NCBI RefSeq assembly: GCF_018998565.1
Contig: NZ_JAHNZO010000043.1
Coordinates: 1 to 53,687, forward strand
DNA: 53,687 nucleotides
Direction: 5' to 3'
Origin: Paenibacillus oleatilyticus
GTDB lineage: Bacteria > Bacillota > Bacilli > Paenibacillales > NBRC-103111
In this document: positions 34,347 to 42,590 of the stretch, one piece after another
How the letters are laid out: each line of letters starts with the position of its first letter
Position numbering within the stretch: the first letter of the stretch is position 1
Notes under the pieces: generated by a model
The model's input: the letters and a program-made list of their open reading frames with translations, nothing else
Told to the model about the DNA's origin: nothing
Database searches by the model: none
Position numbers and translations under genes: made by a program

Positions 34347-35426
34347 ATGGCAGACGTGAAAAAAATTGCCGTTATCGCCGGGGACGGCATCGGTCCCGAG
34401 GTTGTAGCGGAAGCGATTAAAGTCATGAAAAAAACCGAGGACGTGTTCGGTTACCGTTTTGAGTTCGAGCACGGCTTGTTCGGCGGTATCGCCATTGACG
34501 AGAAAGGAACCCCGCTGCCGGAGGATACGCTGGCAATTTGTAAGAAAGCGGACGCCGTGCTGCTCGGAGCCGTCGGTGGCCCGAAATGGGACAACAATCC
34601 GAAAGAGCTGCGTCCGGAAACGGGATTGCTAGGCATCCGCAAGGCGCTCGGCTTGTTCTCCAACATCCGTCCGGCTAACGTATTCGATTGCTTGAAGGAA
34701 GCTTCCACGCTGAAGCCGGAAGTGCTTGAAGGCACGGATCTGATCGTCGTCCGCGAACTGACCGGGGGGATTTACTTCGGAGAGAAATTCCGCCGCGAAG
34801 GTGCGAACGGAGAAGAAGCGGTCGATACGTGCGTATACAACGTCACGGAAGTGGAGCGCATCGTCCGCCAAGCGTTCGAGATCGCCCGTACCCGCCGCAA
34901 GAAGCTGGCGTCCGTCGATAAAGCGAACGTGCTGGAAACGTCCCGCCTGTGGAGAGAAACGGTCAACCGGATCGCGCCGGATTATCCGGACGTCGAGTTG
35001 GAGCATGTGCTCGTGGACAACTGCGCAATGCAGCTTCTGCGCCGTCCGTCCAGCTTCGACGTCATCGTGACGGAGAACATGTTCGGCGACATCCTGAGCG
35101 ACGAAGCGGCGATGCTGACAGGATCGATCGGCATGCTGTCCTCCGCCTCCCTGGGCGAAGGGGCGTTCGGCCTCTATGAGCCGGTGCACGGCTCTGCGCC
35201 GGATATTGCGGGCCAAGGCATTGCGAATCCGATCGCGACGATCTTGTCCGTAGCGCTGATGTACCGTCTGACGTTCGGCTACCATGACGCCGCCGAAGCG
35301 ATCGAGCGCGCCGTGAAGGAAGTGCTGGATGCGGGTCACCGCACCGGAGATATTGCCGTCGACAAGAGCAAGGCCATCGGCACGACCGCAATGGGCGAGC
35401 TGATCGTTAACGCCATCCGCAAATAA
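34347..35426 (+). CDS. leuB: 3-isopropylmalate dehydrogenase
   Basis: A 359-residue NAD-dependent decarboxylating dehydrogenase, third step of leucine synthesis. Motifs: IAGDGIGPEVVAEAIKVM, GAVGGPKWDNNPKELRPETGLLGIRKAL, the metal-binding NMFGDILSDEAAMLTGSIG and EPVHGSAPDIAGQGIANPIA. AGGAG lies eight bases before ATG 34347. Oddly, it is about 10.5 kb from leuA and no leuC or leuD is in the window, so the usual ilvBNC-leuABCD operon is split here. It has its own terminator; its promoter must lie in 34160-34330, where I see only weak matches. Confidence 0.96.
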   Translation: MADVKKIAVIAGDGIGPEVVAEAIKVMKKTEDVFGYRFEFEHGLFGGIAIDEKGTPLPEDTLAICKKADAVLLGAVGGPKWDNNPKELRPETGLLGIRKALGLFSNIRPANVFDCLKEASTLKPEVLEGTDLIVVRELTGGIYFGEKFRREGANGEEAVDTCVYNVTEVERIVRQAFEIARTRRKKLASVDKANVLETSRLWRETVNRIAPDYPDVELEHVLVDNCAMQLLRRPSSFDVIVTENMFGDILSDEAAMLTGSIGMLSSASLGEGAFGLYEPVHGSAPDIAGQGIANPIATILSVALMYRLTFGYHDAAEAIERAVKEVLDAGHRTGDIAVDKSKAIGTTAMGELIVNAIRK

Positions 35427-35458
35427 GGATCGAACCAATAGCAAGACCGGAAAGCAGG

Positions 35459-35497
35459 AAAAACTCTTGAGGAATTCCGATTTCTTAAGAGTTTTTT
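35459..35497 (+). terminator. Terminator after leuB
   Basis: AAAAACTCTT (35459-35468) pairs with AAGAGTTTTT (35487-35496), followed by TTCTG. Confidence 0.85.
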
Positions 35498-35538
35498 CTG
35501 TTTTCTACAGCGCAATTGTATGTTTGGGTTGTCATAGA

Positions 35539-35553
35539 TTAGAATTATTATAA
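35539..35553 (+). promoter_or_regulatory. PerR box upstream of the peroxiredoxin gene
   Basis: TTAGAATTATTATAA matches the Bacillus PerR box TTATAATNATTATAA at all but one fixed position. It lies 20 bases upstream of the -35 of the peroxiredoxin promoter. PerR is the metal-dependent peroxide sensor that represses peroxide-defence genes. Confidence 0.6.
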
Positions 35554-35572
35554 AAAAATAATTAGTTTAATC

Positions 35573-35602
35573 TTGACTTCGATGGGCTCCAAATGATACG
35601 AT
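35573..35602 (+). promoter_or_regulatory. Promoter of the peroxiredoxin gene
   Basis: TTGACT (35573-35578), an 18-base spacer and TACGAT (35597-35602), about 55 bases before the coding start. Confidence 0.6.
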
Positions 35603-35657
35603 TTATATCGTGAAAAACCGTGATCAATTAACCAACTTAAGGGAGGATTTTTGGAAC

Positions 35658-36206
35658 ATGGCAGAGCGTTTGGTAGGTAAACAAGCACCCGATTTTACAA
35701 TGGACACCGTCCTTGGGAACGGACAAGAGTTCGGCAAAGTTTCCTTGTCCGACTATAAAGGCAAGTGGCTCGTATTGTTCTTCTACCCGCTGGACTTCAC
35801 TTTCGTATGCCCGACGGAAATTACGGCAATCAGCGAGGCCGCTTCGCAATTTAAAGCGATCAATGCCGAAATCCTCGGCGTTTCCATCGATAGCATTCAT
35901 TCCCACCGCGCTTGGATCAACACGCCGGTAGATCAAAACGGCCTTGGCCAATTGAACTTCCCGTTGGCTGCCGATATTACGAAACAAGTATCCCGCGACT
36001 ACGGCGTTCTGATCGAAGAAGAAGGCATCGCGCTGCGCGGCTTGTTCATCATAAGCCCGGAAGGCGAGCTGCAATACCAAGTCGTTCATCACAACAATGT
36101 CGGCCGCAGCGTCGAAGAAACGCTCCGCGTTCTCGAAGCTCTGCAATCCGGCGGTCTGTGCCCGATCGGCTGGAAAAAAGGCGACAAGCACCTGGTGGCG
36201 AAATAA
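35658..36206 (+). CDS. 2-Cys peroxiredoxin (Prx1/AhpC type)
   Basis: A 182-residue thiol peroxidase that reduces hydrogen peroxide and organic peroxides. The peroxidatic Cys51 lies in DFTFVCPTE and the resolving Cys168 in GGLCPIGWKKGDKHL, the typical 2-Cys layout; the tail resembles the Paenibacillus/Bacillus YkuU-like group. ATG 35658 has GGGAGG eleven bases upstream. It is a single-gene unit with a PerR box and its own promoter, consistent with peroxide induction. The electron donor (thioredoxin or AhpF) is not encoded nearby. Confidence 0.93.
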   Translation: MAERLVGKQAPDFTMDTVLGNGQEFGKVSLSDYKGKWLVLFFYPLDFTFVCPTEITAISEAASQFKAINAEILGVSIDSIHSHRAWINTPVDQNGLGQLNFPLAADITKQVSRDYGVLIEEEGIALRGLFIISPEGELQYQVVHHNNVGRSVEETLRVLEALQSGGLCPIGWKKGDKHLVAK

Positions 36207-36229
36207 TCGTCTTCATACGCTTCGCATCT

Positions 36230-36267
36230 CCCCCTCGGCTTGTCTTGCGGCAGGCTAGGGGGTTTTT
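36230..36267 (+). terminator. Terminator after the peroxiredoxin gene
   Basis: CCCCCT (36230-36235) pairs with AGGGGG (36257-36262), followed by TTTTT. The loop is long. Confidence 0.7.
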
Positions 36268-36302
36268 CACTACTTGGAGTAAAGGGGCTCGGAACCGACG
36301 TT

Positions 36303-36686
36303 ATGGAAGTAATCAAAGGGCTCAAATACAGCGAAAATCATGAATGGGTTCGGGTGGAAAACGGCAGAGCCGTGATCGGACTCACCGATTTTGCCCAAGA
36401 GGAATTCGGGATCATCGTCTTTGTGGAGCTCCCCGAAGAGGGAGACGTCCTTCAGGCCGGCGAGCCGTTCGGCAGCATGGAATCGGTCAAGACGGTGACG
36501 GAGCTGTATGCTCCGGTATCCGGTAAAGTCGTTAGCGTCAATCCGAAGCTGACGGAAAACCCAGGCGTCATCAACCTGTCCCCGTATGGCCAAGGCTGGA
36601 TGATCGTCGTCGAAATGAGCGATCCTGCCGAGCTTGACCGGCTGTGGGAAGCGGACAAGTACGAACAAACCTACGTACATGAATAA
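36303..36686 (+). CDS. gcvH: Glycine cleavage system H protein
   Basis: A 127-residue lipoyl carrier protein that shuttles the aminomethyl group between P, T and L proteins, and in Firmicutes also donates lipoyl groups. The lipoyl lysine lies in GSMESVKTVTELYAPVSG; KYSENHEWVRVENG and VGLTDFAQEEFGII-like segments are family-typical. ATG 36303 has only a distant AAAGGGG, so initiation may be weak. The gene stands alone with its own terminator, as gcvH does in many Bacillales; P, T and L are elsewhere. Confidence 0.94.
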   Translation: MEVIKGLKYSENHEWVRVENGRAVIGLTDFAQEEFGIIVFVELPEEGDVLQAGEPFGSMESVKTVTELYAPVSGKVVSVNPKLTENPGVINLSPYGQGWMIVVEMSDPAELDRLWEADKYEQTYVHE

Positions 36687-36695
36687 GTACGGCAG

Positions 36696-36718
36696 CCTGA
36701 CTTCGGTCAGGTTTTTTT
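36696..36718 (+). terminator. Terminator after gcvH
   Basis: CCTGAC (36696-36701), a TTCG tetraloop, GTCAGG (36706-36711) and seven T residues. Confidence 0.93.
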
Positions 36719-36828
36719 GCGTCTTCCGGTTATGCGGCTTATCGCCCCGATAAAAAACGGAAATGTACTTTCCGGTCTCGTTCCCGTAAGATGGTGTTGT
36801 ACCCATTTCGCGGAAAGGGAGGATCATA

Positions 36829-37335
36829 ATGAAACAACCGTTTCAACTTGGCGACGAATTTTTGAAAGAATCGATTTCGGCTTTTGAAAGCATGAAGAAG
36901 CTGGCCGACGGAACGATGAGCCAACTGGAGGACGCGCACTTTTACGAAACGATGGATCCGGAATCCAACTCGCTGGAAATACTGATCAAGCATATGCATG
37001 GAAATATGATTTCGCGCTGGACCGATTTTTTGACGACGGACGGCGAGAAGCCGGACCGTAACCGGGACGGCGAATTCGAAGTCAGCCGACTCCCCCGGGC
37101 CGAGCTGCTGCGGCTGTGGGAGGAAGGCTGGGAGCGGGTGTTTCAGACGCTGCGCTCGCTGACACCGGATGATGTGCTGCGGACCGTCTATATTCGCGGC
37201 GAAGCGCATACGGTGCTGAAGGCGATTCAGCGTCAAGTTTCTCATTACGGATACCATGTCGGGCAGATCGTCTTTTTGGGCAAACACCTGAAAAGCGAGC
37301 ATTGGCAGACGCTCAGCATTCCCCGCAAGCGGTAG
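36829..37335 (+). CDS. DinB-fold protein of the DUF1572 type
   Basis: A 168-residue four-helix-bundle protein. LEILIKHMHGNMISRWTDFLTTDGEKPDR and SHYGYHVGQIVFLGKHLK contain the His residues that bind a divalent metal in DinB/YfiT proteins. Members act as thiol-dependent transferases or are uncharacterised; the specific role here is unknown. GGGAGG precedes ATG 36829. A strong bidirectional terminator separates it from the convergent GH15 gene. Confidence 0.82.
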   Translation: MKQPFQLGDEFLKESISAFESMKKLADGTMSQLEDAHFYETMDPESNSLEILIKHMHGNMISRWTDFLTTDGEKPDRNRDGEFEVSRLPRAELLRLWEEGWERVFQTLRSLTPDDVLRTVYIRGEAHTVLKAIQRQVSHYGYHVGQIVFLGKHLKSEHWQTLSIPRKR

Positions 37336-37353
37336 CAGAGGCTGTGCAGAACA

Positions 37354-37402
37354 AAAAACATGCCGGAAGGACGGACATGACCCGTCTTGCCGGCATGTTT
37401 TT
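37354..37402. terminator. Bidirectional terminator between DinB-like and GH15 genes
   Basis: A perfect 13-base stem AAAAACATGCCGG (37354-37366) with CCGGCATGTTTTT (37390-37402). Confidence 0.92.
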
Positions 37403-37424
37403 GCTATTACGAAAGCTGCCGGGT

Positions 37425-39410
37425 TTACGCTTTGCTGGCGGCCAGCAGCTTTTTATATTTCTCCGTGTACTTGACGACGGTCAGCACATAGGTGGCGTGC
37501 GACCAGGTGAGCGGGGCGACCGATACCGGTCCGCCGTCGAACGGGTCGAGCTGCTCCGGCAAAATGCCGCTTTCCATCGCGTGTTTGACGACCCATTCGA
37601 GCGTACGACGCGGCGATTCGAGGTCTTCCAGCGTCTTGGCGCACTCGATCTCCCATTCCGCGATCCACAGCGTGCAGATGATCCACGGATTGCCCGGGAC
37701 GGTATCAATATCCGACGAACGCTGGAAGTAATAGTCGTGGTGGTAACGGGCGACGCCGCCGATGTCCGTTTTGATCGTGAGTCCGGCCCGGTTGGCCTTC
37801 ATCGTGCTGACGACGCGCGGGTCGTCGGCCGGGAGCACGCCAAACTCGAAAATGCCGTAGACGCTGCTCTCCAGCGTCTTGTCCTTCACCCAGACTCCGC
37901 CGTCCAGCACGAGTCCCCGCACGAAACGCTGCTCCTCTTCGTCCCACAGATGCTTCAGGATGCCGGATTTGATTTTCTCCGCCGTATGCCGGTAGCGGCT
38001 GGACCGCTCTTCGTCCCCGAACAGGCTGCAGAAGTTGGCGGCTGCAATGAGACCGCCGTAGACGGCCGATGCGGTGAACGTGAAGATGCCGTACCGCTCT
38101 TCCCACAGGTCGTAGCTCGGCTTCGGCAGGCTCAGCTCCTGCTCGATATAGCCAGCCATAAAGCGCGCCGCGCGGCGGATCAGCGTCCGGTACAGCGATT
38201 GCGGCAGCTCGATGATACCGTGGCGGACGTAGTCCTGCCACAGCGCGAACAGGACGAGCCCGGTTTCGTCCTCTTGAATCGGCAGCTGCATGTTGCCGCC
38301 ATTGAGGTACGGATGCCAGCTGGAGCCGACCGTCCCGTCGGGATTGTATTTGTGATGCAGGTAGCCGTCCGGCGAGAGCGCCTCCGCGCAAAAGTTGAAG
38401 AACGGCGTAATCATGCCCTGATAGCCGGCCATCGTCATCGCATAAGCGATCAGCGCGCCGTCCCGGGGCCACATATAGCTGTAATGGTCGCGGTTGGACT
38501 GCATGATGTCGGAGTCGTTCGCCGCGATGATCGCGCCGTTCACGTCGGTCTGCGTCCGGACGATCAGCAGGCTGTGCTTGTACAATCGCACACAGGCCTC
38601 GTTCAGGTTGCCGTAATCGCGTTCCTCCGGCTTGTTGACCCAGCGCTGCCAATAAATTTCCACCCGATCCAGCAGCTTGCCCGGATGGCTTTCTTTGACG
38701 TAGTTGTCGAGCTTCTTCACTTCTTCGAGATTTTTGCCCGCGCTCATCCAATAATAGAGCGTCTCGTCGCCGTTCGGCGGCACATGCAGCCGGAAGCTGA
38801 CGGTGCTGTCGACCGAGCCCTGGGCGATCGCATTGCCCATCAAATGGCCATCCTCCGCATCGCGCCACGTGCCCTCGGCGTTGTAAAACCGTTTGACGCC
38901 CGCCGTGTACTGATAAATGCCGTCGGTGCCGGCGAGCCCGTTGAACATGAAGTAACGGTCTTTTTTATAATGAAAGACGGTATTGTTCTGAGGATAATAG
39001 GCGGCGGTATCGCCCACCTCGGTCTCGTTGATCACGAGATCCTGATTGAAAAACATGCGCACCTCGCGCACGGTATCCCAATGATTGTGGACACGCACGC
39101 GTTTCAGATAGACGTCCTCGCGCTGATGCACGCCGTCGTTCATAAGCAAAGTAATCCCGAGATGGTAATGGGAGGCGCGAACTTCGGTGACCAGAGAGTC
39201 TTCGATATACGAAAGCTCGAACTTCCATTCCGGGTCGGCCAGCCAAGTAAAAGCGCCGTCCACCCATAGGCCGATGCGGCATTGATAGCCGCCGACATGG
39301 TTGAGCTGCCCGACGTAAGGATAATACAAATCGCGCATGTACGTATTACGGTCCAGGTTGATCAAAAACTTGCCGTTTCCGATGACTAAGTGCCTAGGCA
39401 ATCCACCCAC
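37425..39410 (-). CDS. Glycoside hydrolase family 15 protein (glucoamylase-like)
   Basis: A 661-residue protein without signal peptide, with an N-terminal beta-sandwich domain (RHLVIGNGKFLINLDRNTYMRDLYYPYVGQ..) and, from about residue 265, an alpha/alpha barrel with DSDIMQSNRDHYSYMWPRDGALIAYAM and SSVYGIFEFGVLPADDPRV, the pattern of GH15 glucoamylases and trehalases. It should release glucose from an alpha-glucan or related oligosaccharide inside the cell. The GTG start at 39410 is close to GAGAAGG and is the best available, though a TTG at 39401 is possible. It sits in the same strand and region as the GH57-GT4 and nucleotidyltransferase genes, suggesting alpha-glucan metabolism. Confidence 0.88.
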   Translation of the reverse strand: MGGLPRHLVIGNGKFLINLDRNTYMRDLYYPYVGQLNHVGGYQCRIGLWVDGAFTWLADPEWKFELSYIEDSLVTEVRASHYHLGITLLMNDGVHQREDVYLKRVRVHNHWDTVREVRMFFNQDLVINETEVGDTAAYYPQNNTVFHYKKDRYFMFNGLAGTDGIYQYTAGVKRFYNAEGTWRDAEDGHLMGNAIAQGSVDSTVSFRLHVPPNGDETLYYWMSAGKNLEEVKKLDNYVKESHPGKLLDRVEIYWQRWVNKPEERDYGNLNEACVRLYKHSLLIVRTQTDVNGAIIAANDSDIMQSNRDHYSYMWPRDGALIAYAMTMAGYQGMITPFFNFCAEALSPDGYLHHKYNPDGTVGSSWHPYLNGGNMQLPIQEDETGLVLFALWQDYVRHGIIELPQSLYRTLIRRAARFMAGYIEQELSLPKPSYDLWEERYGIFTFTASAVYGGLIAAANFCSLFGDEERSSRYRHTAEKIKSGILKHLWDEEEQRFVRGLVLDGGVWVKDKTLESSVYGIFEFGVLPADDPRVVSTMKANRAGLTIKTDIGGVARYHHDYYFQRSSDIDTVPGNPWIICTLWIAEWEIECAKTLEDLESPRRTLEWVVKHAMESGILPEQLDPFDGGPVSVAPLTWSHATYVLTVVKYTEKYKKLLAASKA

Positions 39411-39443
39411 ACCCTTCTCGTTCCAGAATGCTTGCTTTCTCTT

Positions 39444-39472
39444 AAGATACCTTTTTATGCCATGCCGGTCAA
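39444..39472 (-). promoter_or_regulatory. Promoter of the GH15 gene
   Basis: On the minus strand TTGACC (39472-39467), exactly 17 bases, TATCTT (39449-39444). The transcript start would be about 27 bases before the coding start. Confidence 0.6.
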
Positions 39473-39569
39473 TCCGTGAAAATGGGTGAAAACGGCTGCC
39501 GGCGGCGTGTTTGCTTCAATATTGTCGGCTCTGGGACCGGAGCGGAGGAAGAGGCAAAGCCCGGCTGCC

Positions 39570-39782
39570 TCAGGCTTGCGGGGGGCACCAGGCTTTGTCG
39601 GATGTCATTTGCATGAGCAAATCGTATGGATTGGGTGACTGGAGCAGCCGCTGGTAATGCTCGGGCAGGATGTCGCAGCACGTGTGGGTATGACCCGTAT
39701 GGTATTGAATGTGCATCTGGGAAGCTTGGTCGTCATACCGGACAAAAGCAATCTGCTTCGAGCCGATCGGAATGAGCTTCAT
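39570..39782 (-). CDS. KTSC-like small protein
   Basis: A 70-residue protein: MKLIPIGSKQIAFVRYDDQ, SQMHIQYHTGHTHTCCDILP, then EHYQRLLQSPNPYDLLMQM. The order of a Ser/Ile-containing strand, YD turn, F/Y-x-x-G strand and C-terminal helix fits the short KTSC domain, whose function is not well known. ATG 39782 has GGAAAGGAT upstream. Two adjacent cysteines in the middle are unusual. Repeat copy B begins about 24 bases upstream of its start, in the region where its promoter should be. Confidence 0.7.
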   Translation of the reverse strand: MKLIPIGSKQIAFVRYDDQASQMHIQYHTGHTHTCCDILPEHYQRLLQSPNPYDLLMQMTSDKAWCPPQA

Positions 39783-39805
39783 ACGATCATCCTTTCCTTT
39801 GGAAG

Positions 39806-40106
39806 GTCTGGCGAAGCCGGACTGAGCTTGTTGAGAAAATAGGCTTTAACAAAAATAGAGATGCAAACGTAGGTGGGGTATCCACTGGAGAAGCGAAAGC
39901 GTCCGCCTTTGTCTTCGGGAAATGTCCGCTGATAAGCGGCTTCCAATAAAAATTTCCCGAGGACCCGGGGTCCCCGCAAAGTATTCGGACTAAGCTTCCC
40001 TGATTCAACTTCACTTTGTGGGGTGGAGCAGCGGTCGGAAGTGGATAACCCACCCCCTCGTAAACTCTATTGTCCCATCTTTCGCTCAGTCCGGTGAAGC
40101 CGGACT
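39806..40106 (-). repeat. Structured intergenic repeat, copy B with an extra hairpin
   Basis: The element is bounded by near-direct repeats (16 of 18 identical) that are hairpins: GTCTGGCGAAGCCGGACT (39806-39823) and GTCCGGTGAAGCCGGACT (40089-40106). It starts GAGCTTGTTGAGAAAA like the far end of copy A. The arms AGGTGGGGTATCCACT (39871-39886) and AGTGGATAACCCACC (40040-40054) pair, as does the hairpin CGGGAAAT (39916-39923) with ATTTCCCG (39952-39959) around CCGCT/AGCGG. About 70 bases not found in copy A add a third hairpin, CCCCGCAAAGT (39972-39982) with ACTTTGTGGGG (40013-40023). Confidence 0.85.
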
Positions 40107-40135
40107 CATCATTGGGCATTACCTTATGGTTATGC

Positions 40136-42532
40136 TCACTGCATCAGGTTTAGAATTTGCTCGCGGTATTCGTGAACGAGCGACAGCGCGTGATCGTCGT
40201 GAAGCCCTTGGGCGACGACGCTAAAAGCCGGATCGTCCGAATCGGGAAGCAGCAGCACCCAGCCGCCGTCGTGGTGCACTTTGATGCCGTCGATGAGCTC
40301 CACCGGCCGTCCCTTTGTTTCCTGCAGCATCCGGCGCATGATTTCGCCTTTGCGGTCCCAGGGGCAGTCGATCCGCTCACGCCGGACGTAAACGCTCGGC
40401 AGGAGCCGCAGCAGCTCGTCAAGCGGCAGGCCGCTGCGGTGCATATTGCGCACGATGAGCCCGGTTGCGAACAGGCCGTCAAACAGCGGGTGCAGCGCAA
40501 GGTCTGCGGAAACCTCCATGATGCTGCGAATCTGCTGCTTCGTGCGCACGACCCGGGCGCCGAGTCCTTCCGCCAAGCTTTCGAGCAGGTGCGGCGCGCT
40601 CACGGGGGCACCGATGACGGCGGATTTGAAGCTGTGAAAAAACGACACGTACTGCAGCAGCATCAGTTGGTCGCCGGTCACCGTCTCGCCCCCGGACGTG
40701 ACGAGCGACATGCCGCGGGCGTCGTCGTCGAGCCATAGGCCCAGATCGGCCGACAGCGCGCGGACATGGTCGGCCAGCCGCCCGCGCTGCGCTTCGGCGG
40801 GCAAATGCACGGCCTCGCAGCCGAGCGCATCGAGCAGCGGCCGCAGCAGCGCGAAGACAGCCGGACGTGTGCAGACGACGGCGCGCAGCGGCTGGGCGCT
40901 TTCGCCTTCCATCGCCGTTAAGGCGAGCAGAGCCCCGAGATACGACGCCGTCATCGTCTCGTCCGTCCGATAGCTTCCGGGCGATTCCGCCGGGGCCCGG
41001 CCGTAATCCTCCTGACGGAAGCCGTTCTCGACCTTGCGCTCCGCCGCTTTGTCGATCGGCAGGCCCTGCCCGTCGTAGCATTCGAGGCAGCCGAGCCCGT
41101 CGGCGCCGAGCTGCACGTGGATGCCTCCGGCGCTTTGCAGCTCACGGACGGCGAAACGGGCGACCGGCGGCAGCACGTCGCCGAGATCGACCACGTCGAC
41201 GCCGACCGATTGCAGACCGGCGGCTACGGTGCGCTTGATCAGCCGGGCGAATTCATGGGGCGCGGAGCTGACGGCAAGCCGCTTGCCGGCAGCCAGAGCG
41301 GAGCCGTAGGCCGTGGCGAAGCGGGCAGCGAATTCCGGCGTCAGATCGAGATTGGGCGTACCGGTGACGCCGAAGGCGCTGTATAGCGGCCTGCCCAGGT
41401 GCTCGCCCCAAATGAACGAGGAGGTCAGTCGCGTATTTTCGCGAATCTGCTTCTTCGGCCATATCTTCACATGCGACTCGACAACGGCTTTCGGTCCGAT
41501 CACGCAGTGGCTTCCGACGACGCTCCCGTCGGCGAAGCGCGCGCTTTCCTTGCAGAAGATCCGGCTTCCCAGCGTCGAGCCGAGCAGTTCGTTACGTTCG
41601 GCGATATGGTTGTGATCCCATAGAATCGTCCGGCCCAGCACGCTGCCTGCGGACAGCACGTTGCCCTGTCCGACGATGCTGTACTCGCCGATCTCCACGC
41701 CGTCCCCGATCCGGCAGCCGTCGCCGATAAACGCCGGCCCGATCCATTTGACGTCCGGAGCGGCGGTGACGTTCTCGCCAACGTAAATGCCGGGCCGCAG
41801 CTCGGTGCCGCGGATGCGCACGTTCGCCTTGCGGTCGAGCATGTCGAACTGCGTCTGCCGATATTGCTCCAGCGTGCCGATATCCGACCAGTAGCCGTCC
41901 GCGACATAGCCGTACAGCGGCTTTCCGTCGGAGAGAAGGCCCGGGAACAGCTGCTGGCTGAAATCGTACGCGATGCCCGGCTCGAAGCGATCCAGCACTT
42001 CGGGTTCGAGAATATAGATGCCCGTATTGACCGTGTCGCTAAACACCTCGCTCCAGCTCGGCTTTTCGAGGAAGCGGACGATGCGCCCGCCGTCGTCGGT
42101 CATTACGACACCGTATTCGAGCGGATGCTTGGCCCGGGTGAGCACAAGCGTGGCGAGCGAACGCTTCTCTTGATGAAACCGGATCGCCTGGGTCAGGTCA
42201 AAATCGGTTAGCGCATCGCCGCTGATGACGACGAACGGCTCGTCCAGAAACGGGGCGGCGTGCTTGACGCTGCCGGCGGTGCCGAGCGGCACCGTTTCTT
42301 CGAAATAATGCAGGCGGACGCCGTGCCGGCTTCCGTCCCCGAAATAATCGCGTATAACGTCCGGCAAATATTGGATCGTGACGGCAATGTCCGTAATTCC
42401 GTGCGCCTCCAGCAGCTCGATGATGTACTCCATGCAGGGGCGGCCGGCAAGCGGAACCATCGGCTTCGGGAGATGGCAGGTTAACGGGCGAAGCCTCGTC
42501 CCTTTGCCTCCGGCCATAATGACGGCTTTCAT
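40136..42532 (-). CDS. Sugar nucleotidyltransferase fused to a degenerate phosphomannomutase domain
   Basis: A 798-residue fusion. Residues 1-235 are an NTP-transferase (MKAVIMAGGKGTRLRPLT, LEYGVVMTDDGG, EKPSWSEVF, GYWSDIGTLEQY); residues about 245-375 are left-handed beta-helix hexapeptide repeats; residues about 380-798 have the phosphohexomutase fold. The mutase active site is lost: the TASHNP-type phosphoserine loop is replaced near residues 470-490 (IHVQLGADGLGCLECYDGQG), and the DGDGDR metal loop reads LDDDARG near 601-607. It therefore probably makes GDP-mannose or a similar sugar nucleotide, with a regulatory or ligand-binding pseudo-mutase. ATG 42532 has AAGGAGG upstream. It lies 58 bases behind the GH57-GT4 gene. 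Confidence 0.87.
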   Translation of the reverse strand: MKAVIMAGGKGTRLRPLTCHLPKPMVPLAGRPCMEYIIELLEAHGITDIAVTIQYLPDVIRDYFGDGSRHGVRLHYFEETVPLGTAGSVKHAAPFLDEPFVVISGDALTDFDLTQAIRFHQEKRSLATLVLTRAKHPLEYGVVMTDDGGRIVRFLEKPSWSEVFSDTVNTGIYILEPEVLDRFEPGIAYDFSQQLFPGLLSDGKPLYGYVADGYWSDIGTLEQYRQTQFDMLDRKANVRIRGTELRPGIYVGENVTAAPDVKWIGPAFIGDGCRIGDGVEIGEYSIVGQGNVLSAGSVLGRTILWDHNHIAERNELLGSTLGSRIFCKESARFADGSVVGSHCVIGPKAVVESHVKIWPKKQIRENTRLTSSFIWGEHLGRPLYSAFGVTGTPNLDLTPEFAARFATAYGSALAAGKRLAVSSAPHEFARLIKRTVAAGLQSVGVDVVDLGDVLPPVARFAVRELQSAGGIHVQLGADGLGCLECYDGQGLPIDKAAERKVENGFRQEDYGRAPAESPGSYRTDETMTASYLGALLALTAMEGESAQPLRAVVCTRPAVFALLRPLLDALGCEAVHLPAEAQRGRLADHVRALSADLGLWLDDDARGMSLVTSGGETVTGDQLMLLQYVSFFHSFKSAVIGAPVSAPHLLESLAEGLGARVVRTKQQIRSIMEVSADLALHPLFDGLFATGLIVRNMHRSGLPLDELLRLLPSVYVRRERIDCPWDRKGEIMRRMLQETKGRPVELIDGIKVHHDGGWVLLLPDSDDPAFSVVAQGLHDDHALSLVHEYREQILNLMQ

Positions 42533-42590
42533 ACACATCCCTCCTTGCGGCGAACTGTCGTGCTGCGAATCTCCGGAGGGCAAGCCTCTG

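Noticed and set aside
37302..39269. 655-codon plus-strand open frame
   Set aside because: Antisense to the clear GH15 gene and crosses its bidirectional terminator; no recognisable domain.
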